Shown one piece after another: positions 52,723 through 60,842 of a stretch of DNA of 64,000 bases; the stretch's first letter is position 1, and every line of letters begins with the position of its first letter. The stretch comes from Neisseria dentiae (lineage in GTDB: Bacteria; Pseudomonadota; Gammaproteobacteria; Burkholderiales; Neisseriaceae), in the NCBI RefSeq assembly GCF_014055005.1, contig NZ_CP059570.1, forward strand, positions 2,294,001 to 2,358,000, read 5' to 3'. A model generated the notes under the pieces. The model did no database searches. It was not told the origin of the DNA and saw only the letters and a program-made list of their open reading frames with translations. Made by a program: the position numbers and the translations under genes.

Positions 52723-53052
52723 CTACCCGCTGCGCCGTTTCAAGGCCGCTAGCACCACTTCGCGTTGCAGCGCCTGGCGGAACATCGTGCCGAACGGCAT
52801 CACATCTTTATTCGCCACCACAATCACGCGTTTGCGGCTTTCGGGATTTTGCCAAAGATCAAACCACAACCCGCAGGCATGGGCGGCCATGCGCACGGCC
52901 TGCTCGGTGCGCTCGGGCTGCAAAGCCAGCCTGAACAGCGCGGGGTTGCGGATAAAATAATCGCTGAGCCGGTTTTTCGACACCGCATAATCGGCCCGGT
53001 CGCGGTCGATGGGCAGCACGGGCACAGGCAGTTGGTTGACGATATTCATCAT
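52723..53052 (-). CDS. Hypothetical 109-residue protein
   Basis: Begins M-M-N-I-V-N-Q-L-P-V-P-V-L-P-I-D-R-D-R-A-D-Y, with GGAG seven bases ahead of the ATG. No membrane segment or signal peptide. Basic C-terminus (L-A-A-L-K-R-R-S-G). I recognise no family. It lies 99 bp after the Nramp-like gene on the same strand, so it may be transcribed with it; a link in function is only a guess. Confidence 0.55.
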   Translation of the reverse strand: MMNIVNQLPVPVLPIDRDRADYAVSKNRLSDYFIRNPALFRLALQPERTEQAVRMAAHACGLWFDLWQNPESRKRVIVVANKDVMPFGTMFRQALQREVVLAALKRRSG

Positions 53053-53151
53053 AGTGTGTCTCCGATGGTTCCGATATCAACGGCTTCCATTGTGGCACAA
53101 ATCGGGCGGCAACGAACCGTGTTGAATCAAAAACCGGCGATCCGGCCGCCT

Positions 53152-54372
53152 TCACGCCCACAACAGATAAACCGCCGCCATCGCCACCAGATAAACCAAC
53201 CCCAGCCAGGCCAGCGGCAGCAGGCCGGACTGTTTGGGCAGGCTGCCCGCCAGCCCCAGGTTCAGCCACGCAAACACGGGGGAGGAAAGAAAAGAAGCCG
53301 TCATCGCAAACGGTATCATCTTGCCGACCGCGCCGCTGAAAAACTGAATCAGCACAAACGCCGCAACCGCCGCCGCAATAATCCACACGCGCAAAACGCC
53401 GTCGCTTTCCGAAACTTCAGACGGCCTGCCCCGCAGCAAATCCACCGCTTGCCGGTTGCAGCGCGAATAACCGTCCACCGCCACGATGGTGGTGCCGTAA
53501 ATGCAGGCAAACGCCGCCAGCACCATCGGAACATACATAAACCCGCCGATGGCCGCGGTGTACATATCCACAAACTGCCCGATAAACTTCCCGCCGCTCA
53601 AAGGCGGCACGTTTTGCCCGTATTGCACGCGCGCGCCGAGCATCATAAACATCAGCGCCAATATGATGGTAACGGCGTAGCCGGTGTTGAAATCGACCAT
53701 GCGCCTTTCACGGTAGCCCGCGTGGCGGCGTTTTTTTTCTTTCACCCACATCGAACCGGCCACGCTCAATTCCATCGGCGCGGGCATCCAGCCCATCAGC
53801 GCGGCCAGAAACGGCACGGCGGCCAGCGTCCACGGCGAAGGATCGGTAAAGCCCGCCGCCGGCGGCGGGGGCGGCTTGCCGAAAGCCATCAGCAAAGCGG
53901 CGGCGGTTACCGCGCTCAACAGCAGCATGATGATTTTCGACACTTGGTCCAGCCGCCGGTATTGGTGCGAAAACAGCAGCACCACAAAACTCGCCAACAC
54001 AATCAGGTTCAGCACGTTCAGGCTGATGCCCTGCGGCAGCACCATGCCCAGCAGCAGCGCCGACAACAGCGTGCCGCCTGCGATGTTCACCACCGTGGCA
54101 AACAGGTTGAATGCCAGAAACAGCCACAAATAAGCGCGCCCACGTTCGGCATAGCCTTCGAGCAGGGTTTTGCCGTGCAGGGCGGCATAATCGAACGCAA
54201 TGCTGAAAAACGGATATTTCAAAACGTTCACCAGCACAATCAGCCCGGCCAGCTGCCAGCCGTAATACGCCCCCGCCTGCGTGGAGGCGATAATGTGCGA
54301 ACCGCCCACCGCCGACGAGGCCATGATGATGCCGGGGCCGAATGTTTGGAAGAAGCTCGGTTTGTTCATCAA
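53152..54372 (-). CDS. Nramp-like transporter lacking canonical metal ligands
   Basis: A 406-residue polytopic membrane protein of about 11 helices, starting M-M-N-K-P-S-F-F-Q-T-F-G-P-G-I-I-M-A. The G-P-G-x-x-M-A start, Q-A-G-A and D-G-Y-S-R segments fit the Nramp superfamily. Helix 1 normally contains D-P-G-N; here it reads S-S-A-V-G-G-S-H-I-I-A-S-T. Helix 6 normally has M-P-H; here it is G-W-M-P-A-P-M-E. The Asp, Asn and His used for Mn/Fe binding are thus absent, so the substrate probably differs. The ribosome-binding site is AAAGGAAA. An intrinsic terminator lies in its leader. Confidence 0.8.
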   Translation of the reverse strand: MMNKPSFFQTFGPGIIMASSAVGGSHIIASTQAGAYYGWQLAGLIVLVNVLKYPFFSIAFDYAALHGKTLLEGYAERGRAYLWLFLAFNLFATVVNIAGGTLLSALLLGMVLPQGISLNVLNLIVLASFVVLLFSHQYRRLDQVSKIIMLLLSAVTAAALLMAFGKPPPPPAAGFTDPSPWTLAAVPFLAALMGWMPAPMELSVAGSMWVKEKKRRHAGYRERRMVDFNTGYAVTIILALMFMMLGARVQYGQNVPPLSGGKFIGQFVDMYTAAIGGFMYVPMVLAAFACIYGTTIVAVDGYSRCNRQAVDLLRGRPSEVSESDGVLRVWIIAAAVAAFVLIQFFSGAVGKMIPFAMTASFLSSPVFAWLNLGLAGSLPKQSGLLPLAWLGLVYLVAMAAVYLLWA

Positions 54373-54392
54373 ATTTCCTTTCCGGCAGTCAT

Positions 54393-54434
54393 AAAAAATG
54401 CTCCTGTTTCTCGTTTATAGAAAGAAACAGGAGC
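54393..54434 (-). terminator. Intrinsic terminator in the leader of the Nramp-like gene
   Basis: On the minus strand GCTCCTGTTTCT pairs with AGAAACAGGAGC (12 bp) and is followed by ATTTTTTATG, ending only 21 bases before the start codon at 54372. It either ends read-through from upstream or acts as an attenuator. Confidence 0.75.
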
Positions 54435-54446
54435 GCCGTTGCTGCG

Positions 54447-54485
54447 GTTTCAGACGGCCTGATAAAGCCTGATGCCGTCTGAAAA
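54447..54485. repeat. Inverted DUS pair, AG and AT spellings
   Basis: TTTCAGACGGCCT faces ATGCCGTCTGAAAA across 11 bases. One arm is the AG-DUS and the other the AT-DUS of N. meningitidis type. Confidence 0.7.
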
Positions 54486-54631
54486 ATACAATAGGCCGAA
54501 ACTTCCCACGCAGGCATTATCCTGATCGGGTGTAAGGGTAACTCTCAGCTGCGCCCGAAAACGGCGCGGCACCCCTGTTTCTGTTTGGTGATTAAAACAC
54601 GGAAAGCACCCGGCGTAAATGCGCACGGGCG

Positions 54632-54774
54632 GAGACCTTTGCAAAACCCTCAGATGCGGATGCAGTTCAAGGCGTAGCAGCGCAGCGAGCGCAGACATAT
54701 CAAGTAGATAGGCAAGCGAGCGAGCAGCGCACAACGTAGAAATGCGCCGCATCTGAGGGTTTTGCAAAGGTCTC
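54632..54774. mobile_element. 143-bp MITE with long GAGACCTTTGCAAAA inverted ends
   Basis: Starts GAGACCTTTGCAAAACCCTC and ends with the exact inverse; the perfect arms continue through AGATGCGG to about 28 bases. The interior (GCGTAGCAGCGCAGCGAGCG, CAAGTAGATAGGCAAGCGAG) codes for nothing. It shares the terminal 15 bases with the elements at 1123 and 17794 but not the interior, so these are different non-autonomous elements with a common end. Confidence 0.75.
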
Positions 54775-54801
54775 GGGCGGTTTTACAAACGGTGGGCCGG
54801 A

Positions 54802-55296
54802 TCACAGGCGGCGGCATTGGTCTTCTTTATTGCCTTTAACCTGATTGCCCGAGCCGCCGATGCGGCCTTTGTTGCCTTTGCATTGCAGGTTGCCGCCGAT
54901 ACGGTTGCCGTTCACAGACGCACCGGCGTTGTTGTCGAACAATTGCAAATCGCCGTCAATCCATGTATCCGCCACTTTTATCGCATCCGACTCCTTCACC
55001 TGTATGTCGCCGTCGACACGGGCGCGCTCAACCGTAACCGCACCGGCCTTGTCGGCTTGGATATCACCGTCGATGATGGCGCCGAACGCTTGCAGGTTGC
55101 CGCCGCGCCCAACCTTCACATTGCCTTTAACGCCCGTACCGTTTAAGGTGCAGCTTTGCCTGGCCGGCACCAACACATCGCCGTCTATCGAAATATCCGC
55201 CAGCGTGCCGTTGCACGTTTGCGTTTCGGCATAGGCTGCCCCGCTGAATGCCAGCACGGCGGCGGGAATCAGAATGGATCTGCATAATTTGTTCAT
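54802..55296 (-). CDS. Exported beta-helix-like protein of unknown function
   Basis: 164 residues from the ATG at 55296 (M-N-K-L-C-R-S-I-L-I-P-A-A-V-L-A-F), with GGAGC nine bases ahead; an ORF from 55398 adds 34 implausible residues. Signal peptide ends S-G-A-A-Y-A. The mature protein is a run of short repeats (V-K-G-N-V-K-V, I-D-G-D-I-Q-A, V-D-G-D-I-Q-V, I-D-G-D-L-Q-L, I-G-G-N-L-Q-C), spaced about 20-22 residues with alternating hydrophobic positions, as in right-handed beta-helix or bactofilin-like solenoids. Four Cys in the mature part may form disulfides. Family not recognised. Confidence 0.65.
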   Translation of the reverse strand: MNKLCRSILIPAAVLAFSGAAYAETQTCNGTLADISIDGDVLVPARQSCTLNGTGVKGNVKVGRGGNLQAFGAIIDGDIQADKAGAVTVERARVDGDIQVKESDAIKVADTWIDGDLQLFDNNAGASVNGNRIGGNLQCKGNKGRIGGSGNQVKGNKEDQCRRL

Positions 55297-55556
55297 AGTC
55301 GGTTGCTCCAAAACATCGAAACCCTGCCGCCGGAAATCGAAGCACTTAACGGCAGAACCTGCACATTGCGCCCCGAATGCGGCATATACGGCTGCCATTC
55401 AAGCATAAAGCCCCGCTCACGGCTAGAATATTTGCTTCACTTTTCACAACACAATCAAACCCAACGTTTGTTTCAATCTCGTGACCAAACGGCAAAAAGT
55501 GGGGCAACTGCCGCCGCAGGTTTTATAATATCCGCCCCGCCGAATTAGGAAGCACC

Positions 55557-55991
55557 ATGACCCCCGCCGAACTGCAAAACTTTCTTCACCGCAACATTCC
55601 CGCCTCTGCCGCCCTGTCGCTGGCCGTAACCGAAAGCTCGCCCGCACGGGTGGCATTGCTCGCGCCCATCGCCGTTAACCGCAACCACCACCAAACCGTG
55701 TTCGGCGGCAGCATCGCCATGCTCGCCACCTTGTGCGGCTGGTCGCTCGTGCACCTCAACTACCCCGAATACCGCGGCAAAATCGTGATACAGGAAGGCC
55801 GCACACGCTATCTCAAACCCGCCGCCGGCGACTTAACCGCCGTGTGCGAAACCGCCGACCCGGCAGCATGGGCGCAATGCACGAAAATGCTGACCGAGCG
55901 CGGCAAAGGCAAAATCACCCTATCCTGCCGCCTGTTCAGCGAAGGGATTTTGGCGGCGGAATTCGAGGGGAAATATGTGGTGCTGGCTTGA
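55557..55991 (+). CDS. YiiD-C-type hotdog thioesterase
   Basis: A 144-residue protein. The pattern L-A-P-I-A-V-N-R-N-H-H-Q-T-V-F-G-G-S-I near residues 35-52 and I-Q-E-G-R-T-R-Y-L-K-P-A near 78 match the putative thioesterase domain found at the C-terminus of E. coli YiiD, a single hotdog fold. The substrate is not known. Weak GGAAG ribosome-binding site ahead of the ATG. It has its own DUS terminator. Confidence 0.78.
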   Translation: MTPAELQNFLHRNIPASAALSLAVTESSPARVALLAPIAVNRNHHQTVFGGSIAMLATLCGWSLVHLNYPEYRGKIVIQEGRTRYLKPAAGDLTAVCETADPAAWAQCTKMLTERGKGKITLSCRLFSEGILAAEFEGKYVVLA

Positions 55992-55995
55992 TAAA

Positions 55996-56025
55996 AAGGC
56001 CGTCTGAAACATTTCAGACGGCCTT
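55996..56025. terminator. DUS hairpin between convergent genes
   Basis: AAGGCCGTCTGAAAC and TTTCAGACGGCCTTT, between the ends of the thioesterase and M16 peptidase genes; can terminate both. Confidence 0.8.
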
Positions 56026-56068
56026 TCAATTTTTCCAACGGTTTCCGGCGCAAACCCTGCGCGGCAGG

Positions 56069-57400
56069 TTAGGGCTTCTTCACATATTCCGGCTGCACCT
56101 GCGCTGGCTGCACCACCACCACGCTGGAGCGCTCGGGGGTGAGCAGGCGGGCGGCGGCCTGCACGTCGGCGGCGGTAACGGTTTGCAGGCGGCGGCGCAG
56201 TTCGGCTTCGTCGCCGTAGCTGAAGCCGCGGGCTTCGAGCCTGCCCATCAGCGAGGCTTGGGCGCTCATCGAATCTTTGGCATAGATTTCGGAAGCGGCC
56301 GCCTGCGTGCGCACCCGTTCCAACTCGGTGCGGCTGATGCCGTTGCGGGCGATGTCGGCGATTTCGCTGCGTATCATTTCAAGCAGCTCTTGTTCGCCCG
56401 TGCCGCCGGCGGGCATGGCGATGATGCTGAACAGAGGCATTTCGCGGCTGAACATATCGTAGTTCACGCCGATGTCGAGCGCGGCCTGCCTGCCGCGCAC
56501 CAGGTTTTTGTCGAAGCGGCTGGAGGCATTGCCGCCGAGCACGTCGGAAAGCACGTCGAGCGCATAAGGCATTTTGTCGTCGATGCGGGTAAGTTTGGGC
56601 ACGCGGTAGGAAAGCGCGAGCACGGGCTGGCGGGTTACGGCCGATTCGGTTTGTGCGCTCGCGGGGCGGGTTTCGGCGGCTTCGCTCACGGTGTTGCGCG
56701 GCGGCAGGGGCTTGGCGGGAATCGCGCCGAACAGCCGTTCGGCGGTTTTGAGGGTTTGCCGTGCGTCCACATCGCCCACCACCACCAACACGGCGTTATT
56801 GGGGGCATACCATTGGCGGTACCATTGGCGCAAATCGTCGGCTTTGAGTGCGTGCAGATCGTTCATATAGCCGATAACGGGCGCGCGCAGGGCGGGGGTT
56901 TGGTAGCTGTTGAGGTAAATGTGTTCCCACAGCTTGCCGAAGGGGTTGTCTTCGGTGCGCTGGCGGCGCTCTTCGCGTATCACGCTCATTTCGTTGGCGA
57001 ATTCTTTGTCGCTGAAATTGAGGTTGGCCATGCGGTCGGCTTCCATTTTCAGCACTTCGGGCAGGTTTTTGGCGGCCACGTTTTCGAAATACACGGTTTC
57101 GCTGCGGTTGGTGTAGGCGTTGTTTTGGCCGCCCAAAGCCGATACGCGGCGGCTGAATTCGCCCGAAGGCACGGCAGGCGTGCCCTTGAACATCATGTGC
57201 TCGAGCGCGTGGCTCAAGCCGGTTTTGCCTTGCTGCTCGTCAACGCTGCCCACCTTATACCAAAGCTGCGACACGGCCACCGGCGCGCGGCGGTCTTCTT
57301 TCACAATCACTTTCATGCCGTTGGGCAGCGTTTGCGAAAGCGTTTGCGCCCACGCGGGGGCGGCGGCAAGCAGCATCAGGAAAACGGTTCGGCGCAGCAT
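56069..57400 (-). CDS. M16-family zinc peptidase, catalytic type
   Basis: A 443-residue exported protein; the signal peptide ends A-P-A-W-A near residue 18. The inverted zinc motif H-A-L-E-H (L-S-H-A-L-E-H-M-M-F-K-G-T) lies near residue 65, with the distal Glu in N-E-M-S-V-I-R-E-E-R-R near residue 140. A second inactive-type M16 half follows. Such periplasmic PqqL-type proteins usually work with a non-catalytic partner encoded next door; here the partner-like gene is at 62212-63564, beyond ftsY-ftsE-ftsX-prfB. Divergent from ftsY. Confidence 0.92.
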   Translation of the reverse strand: MLRRTVFLMLLAAAPAWAQTLSQTLPNGMKVIVKEDRRAPVAVSQLWYKVGSVDEQQGKTGLSHALEHMMFKGTPAVPSGEFSRRVSALGGQNNAYTNRSETVYFENVAAKNLPEVLKMEADRMANLNFSDKEFANEMSVIREERRQRTEDNPFGKLWEHIYLNSYQTPALRAPVIGYMNDLHALKADDLRQWYRQWYAPNNAVLVVVGDVDARQTLKTAERLFGAIPAKPLPPRNTVSEAAETRPASAQTESAVTRQPVLALSYRVPKLTRIDDKMPYALDVLSDVLGGNASSRFDKNLVRGRQAALDIGVNYDMFSREMPLFSIIAMPAGGTGEQELLEMIRSEIADIARNGISRTELERVRTQAAASEIYAKDSMSAQASLMGRLEARGFSYGDEAELRRRLQTVTAADVQAAARLLTPERSSVVVVQPAQVQPEYVKKP

Positions 57401-57464
57401 GGTGGTTCTTTCGGAATGGATTGCGGGGCATGATAACTTTTGCCTGCCGATTAAACAAGGCTTG

Positions 57465-57496
57465 AGGCCGTCTGAACGCTTGTTTTCAGACGGCCT
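57465..57496. repeat. Inverted DUS pair between the M16 gene and ftsY
   Basis: AGGCCGTCTGAACG and TTTTCAGACGGCCT between two divergent starts; likely uptake signals only. Confidence 0.75.
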
Positions 57497-57606
57497 GGCG
57501 AAGCAGTGTTTGTTCCCGCTGTATCTTGTACTTTCGGGGCATAGCCATTATTTGAAAATACGTTACAATCCACCCCTGCAACCATTTTCAAAACAAGGCC
57601 AAACCC

Positions 57607-58944
57607 ATGTTCAGCTTCTTTAAACGCAAAAAAAAGCAGGATAACGCCGAACCCGCCGCCGAGCCTGTGCAAACGCCCGCCGTGCCCGAAGCGGAAAGCG
57701 GCTCCCCGTTGGCAGAGGAAGCCCCTGCCCCGCTCACCGAAGCGCAGCTCGAAGCGGTTGAAACACACCTGCAAAACAACCCGGTCGGTCAATTGGTGGC
57801 CGACATCGTCAACCCCGAAGCCAACCTGCCCGAGCAATATAACCCCAACGCGCCGGTGGCCAAGATTCACATCAGGCCGTCTGAAAACGAAGCCGCGCCT
57901 GCCGAAGCGGCCGCAACACTCAGCGGCAGCGAAATGGCCGAAACCCTGAAACAGCCCGACAGCATCGCCACCGTTACCGCGCCCGTGCCTGCCGCCGCGG
58001 CTGCCGCAGCCGCCGAAGAGGGCGAACCTGCCAAACTCGGCTGGGCGGCGCGCCTGAAAAAAGGCCTTACCAAATCGCGCGACCAAATGGCCAAATCGCT
58101 GGCGGGCGTGTTCGGCGGCGGGCAGATCGACGAAGATTTATACGAAGAGCTGGAAACCGTGCTGATCACCAGCGATATGGGCATGGAAGCCACCGACTAT
58201 CTGATGAAGGATGTGCGCAAACGCGTGTCGCTGCGCGGCCTCAAAGACGGCAACGAATTGCGCGGCGCTCTCAAAGACGCAATCTACGATTTAATCAAAC
58301 CGCTCGAAAAACCGCTGGTTATCCCCGACAACGGCCAACCTTTCGTGATTATGCTGGCCGGCATCAACGGCGCGGGCAAAACCACCTCTATCGGCAAACT
58401 CGCCAAATATTTCCAATCGCAGGGCAAATCGGTGCTACTGGCTGCGGGCGACACCTTCCGCGCCGCCGCCCGCGAGCAGTTGCAGGAATGGGGCGCGCGC
58501 AACGGCGTTACCGTGATTTCGCAAACCACCGGCGATTCCGCCGCCGTGTGTTTCGATGCCGTTGAAGCCGCCAAAGCGCGCGGCATCGACATCGTGCTGG
58601 CCGACACCGCCGGCCGCCTGCCCACGCAGCTGCACCTGATGGAAGAAATCAAAAAAGTGAAGCGCGTGCTGCAAAAATCCATGCCCGACGCACCGCACGA
58701 AATCATCGTGGTGCTCGATGCCAACATCGGCCAAAACGCCGTCAACCAGGTTACCGCCTTCGACGACGCGCTGGGCCTCACCGGCCTGATTGTTACCAAG
58801 CTCGACGGCACCGCCAAAGGCGGCATTCTCGCCGCGCTCGCCAGCAACCGCCCGATTCCCGTGCGCTATATCGGCGTGGGCGAAAGCATCGACGACCTGC
58901 GCCCGTTTGACGCCAGAGCGTTTGTTGATGCACTGCTCGACTAG
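57607..58944 (+). CDS. ftsY: Signal recognition particle receptor FtsY
   Basis: A 445-residue SRP receptor GTPase. The N-terminal A domain (about 1-140) is acidic and Ala/Glu-rich, binds lipid and contains a DUS in frame (I-R-P-S-E). The NG domain has G1 G-I-N-G-A-G-K-T-T near residue 258, the D-T-F-R-A-A-A-R-E-Q segment, G3 D-T-A-G-R near 335, and G4 T-K-L-D near 398. It docks ribosome-SRP complexes to SecYEG. It is followed by a terminator and then ftsEX; rsmD, often next to ftsY, is at 44188 instead. Confidence 0.97.
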   Translation: MFSFFKRKKKQDNAEPAAEPVQTPAVPEAESGSPLAEEAPAPLTEAQLEAVETHLQNNPVGQLVADIVNPEANLPEQYNPNAPVAKIHIRPSENEAAPAEAAATLSGSEMAETLKQPDSIATVTAPVPAAAAAAAAEEGEPAKLGWAARLKKGLTKSRDQMAKSLAGVFGGGQIDEDLYEELETVLITSDMGMEATDYLMKDVRKRVSLRGLKDGNELRGALKDAIYDLIKPLEKPLVIPDNGQPFVIMLAGINGAGKTTSIGKLAKYFQSQGKSVLLAAGDTFRAAAREQLQEWGARNGVTVISQTTGDSAAVCFDAVEAAKARGIDIVLADTAGRLPTQLHLMEEIKKVKRVLQKSMPDAPHEIIVVLDANIGQNAVNQVTAFDDALGLTGLIVTKLDGTAKGGILAALASNRPIPVRYIGVGESIDDLRPFDARAFVDALLD

Positions 58945-58969
58945 CTTCGAGGCCGTCTGAAAACCTTTC

Positions 58970-59004
58970 CGCCCGCACCGCACACTGCCGTGCGGGCGTT
59001 TTTT
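58970..59004 (+). terminator. Rho-independent terminator of ftsY
   Basis: CGCCCGCAC pairs with GTGCGGGCG and is followed by TTTTTT. A DUS lies just upstream at 58950-58961. Confidence 0.87.
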
Positions 59005-59102
59005 ACCCAAAACGGTTTTCTCGAAACAGTTTGTTTCCTATCTTCTCCGCCCGTCGCGCCCGGCTGAACGGCGCAACATTATTCGGTATAATCGCACATA
59101 AC

Positions 59103-59130
59103 CTTTCAGACGGCCTGATGCCGTCTGAAA
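59103..59130. repeat. Inverted DUS pair ahead of ftsE
   Basis: TTTCAGACGGCCTG against ATGCCGTCTGAAA, 20 bases before the ftsE start. Confidence 0.75.
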
Positions 59131-59151
59131 CCAACTTCACCGGATAAACCT

Positions 59152-59805
59152 ATGATTCGTTTCGAACAAGTTTCCAAAACCTATCCCGGCGGCTTTCAGG
59201 CGCTGAAAAACGTCAGCTTCAAAATCAGCAAAGGCGAAATGATTTTCGTGGCCGGGCATTCGGGCGCGGGCAAATCCACCGTGCTCAAACTCATCGCCGG
59301 CATCACCAAACCCACCGAAGGCAAGGTGTGGATGAACAACCAAAACATCGGCGACTTAAACGACAACCAAATCGGCTTTATGCGCCAGCACATCGGCATC
59401 GTTTTCCAAGACCACAAAATCCTTTACGACCGCAACGTGCTGCAAAACGTGCTGCTGCCGCTGCGCATCATCGGCTACGATGCCAAACAGGCCGACAAAC
59501 GCGCCCGCATCGCCATCGAAAAAGTGGGCTTGGGCGGCCGCGAGCTTTCCGACCCCATCACCCTTTCCGGCGGCGAACAGCAGCGCCTGTGCATCGCCCG
59601 CGCCGTGGTGCACCAGCCCAGCCTGCTGATTGCCGATGAGCCTTCCGCCAACCTCGACCGCGCCTACGCCCTAGACATTATGGAACTGTTCAAAACCTTC
59701 CACGAAGCCGGCACCACCGTAATCGTGGCCGCGCACGACGAAACCCTGATGGCCGACTACGGCCACCGCATTCTGCGCTTGCAGGAAGGCAGGTTCACAT
59801 CATGA
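59152..59805 (+). CDS. ftsE: Cell-division ATP-binding protein FtsE
   Basis: A 217-residue ABC ATPase. Walker A G-H-S-G-A-G-K-S-T near residue 38, ABC signature L-S-G-G-E-Q-Q-R near residue 140, Walker B L-L-I-A-D-E-P-S near residue 160. With FtsX it links ATP hydrolysis at the divisome to activation of periplasmic peptidoglycan hydrolases. The stop overlaps the ftsX start by four bases. Confidence 0.96.
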   Translation: MIRFEQVSKTYPGGFQALKNVSFKISKGEMIFVAGHSGAGKSTVLKLIAGITKPTEGKVWMNNQNIGDLNDNQIGFMRQHIGIVFQDHKILYDRNVLQNVLLPLRIIGYDAKQADKRARIAIEKVGLGGRELSDPITLSGGEQQRLCIARAVVHQPSLLIADEPSANLDRAYALDIMELFKTFHEAGTTVIVAAHDETLMADYGHRILRLQEGRFTS

Positions 59806-60716
59806 GCCAATACGTATCGCTCCACCTTGACGCCGCCGCCAACGCTGCCCGCAAACTGCTGAAACAGCCCGTGGGCACGCTGCTGATCCTGCTGATGCTG
59901 GCGGTGGCGATGACGCTGCCGCTCGCGCTCTATCTGGGCGTGCAAAGCTCGCAGGCCGTAGTCGGCAAACTCAACGAATCGCCGCAAATCACCGTTTATA
60001 TGGAGCTGGGCGCCGACACGGGCGACACCGAAGCCGTGAAAAACCTGCTCGCGCAAGACAAACGCATTCAGAAAAACGAATTCGTGAGCAAACAAAAAGG
60101 CCTGCAAGAGCTGCAAACCAGCATGGGCGGGCAAGATTTGGTGTCGATGCTCGACGAAAACCCGCTGCCCGACGTATTCATCGTTACCCCCGACCCCGCC
60201 ACGCCGCCCGAAGAAATGAAGGCGCTGCAAAAAGATTTGGCCGAGCTGCCGATGGTGGAAGAAGCCAAGCTCGACACCGAATGGATGCAAACGCTCTACC
60301 AAATCAACGACTTCGCGCACAAGGTTTTCTGGTTTCTCGCCTTCACCCTCGGCGTGGCTTTCGTTTTGGTGGCGCACAACACCATCCGCCTGCAAATCTT
60401 GAGCCGAAAAGAAGAAATCGAAATCACCAAACTTTTGGGCGCGCCCGCCTCGTTTATCCGCCGCCCCTTCCTTTACCTGGCCGCCTGGCAGAGCGTGCTC
60501 GCCGTGGCCGTGAGCCTGGGGCTATGTGCCTGGCTGGTAAACGTGTCGAAACCGCTGGTCGATCAGATTTTCAAGCCCTACGGGCTGAATATCGAATGGC
60601 GTTTCTTCTATTTTTGGGAAGTGCTGCTGGTGCTCGCCGCCGTGGCCGCCCTCGGCATCGCCGGCGCATGGCTGGCCACCCAACAGCACCTGCTTGGGTT
60701 TAAAGCCAAACGCTGA
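59802..60716 (+). CDS. ftsX: Cell-division membrane protein FtsX
   Basis: A 304-residue protein with four membrane helices (about 24-45, 172-195, 225-245, 270-295) and a large periplasmic loop between the first two, containing the S-P-Q-I-T-V-Y-M pattern. The cytoplasmic E-I-E-I-T-K-L-L-G-A motif near residue 205 is characteristic. It is translationally coupled to ftsE. Confidence 0.95.
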   Translation: MSQYVSLHLDAAANAARKLLKQPVGTLLILLMLAVAMTLPLALYLGVQSSQAVVGKLNESPQITVYMELGADTGDTEAVKNLLAQDKRIQKNEFVSKQKGLQELQTSMGGQDLVSMLDENPLPDVFIVTPDPATPPEEMKALQKDLAELPMVEEAKLDTEWMQTLYQINDFAHKVFWFLAFTLGVAFVLVAHNTIRLQILSRKEEIEITKLLGAPASFIRRPFLYLAAWQSVLAVAVSLGLCAWLVNVSKPLVDQIFKPYGLNIEWRFFYFWEVLLVLAAVAALGIAGAWLATQQHLLGFKAKR

Positions 60717-60740
60717 ACAGACAAGAGCAAAAAACACTAC

Positions 60741-60771
60741 AGGCCGTCTGAAACCCTTTTCAGACGGCCTT
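60741..60771 (+). terminator. DUS hairpin terminator of ftsEX
   Basis: AGGCCGTCTGAAAC and TTTTCAGACGGCCTTT, 25 bases past the ftsX stop. Confidence 0.75.
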
Positions 60772-60842
60772 TCTCCATAGCCCGCCCCCGTAAAATCCAG
60801 TACAATACGCCCCTTAAATAAAGACCTTAGCAAGAGAAAACC

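Noticed and set aside
52765..54420. 551-residue plus-strand open frame rich in Arg, Gln and His
   Set aside because: Antisense of the Nramp-like gene and the 109-residue gene; no recognisable domain.
55733..57433. 566-residue plus-strand open frame
   Set aside because: Antisense of the M16 peptidase, whose zinc motif and signal peptide fix the true strand.
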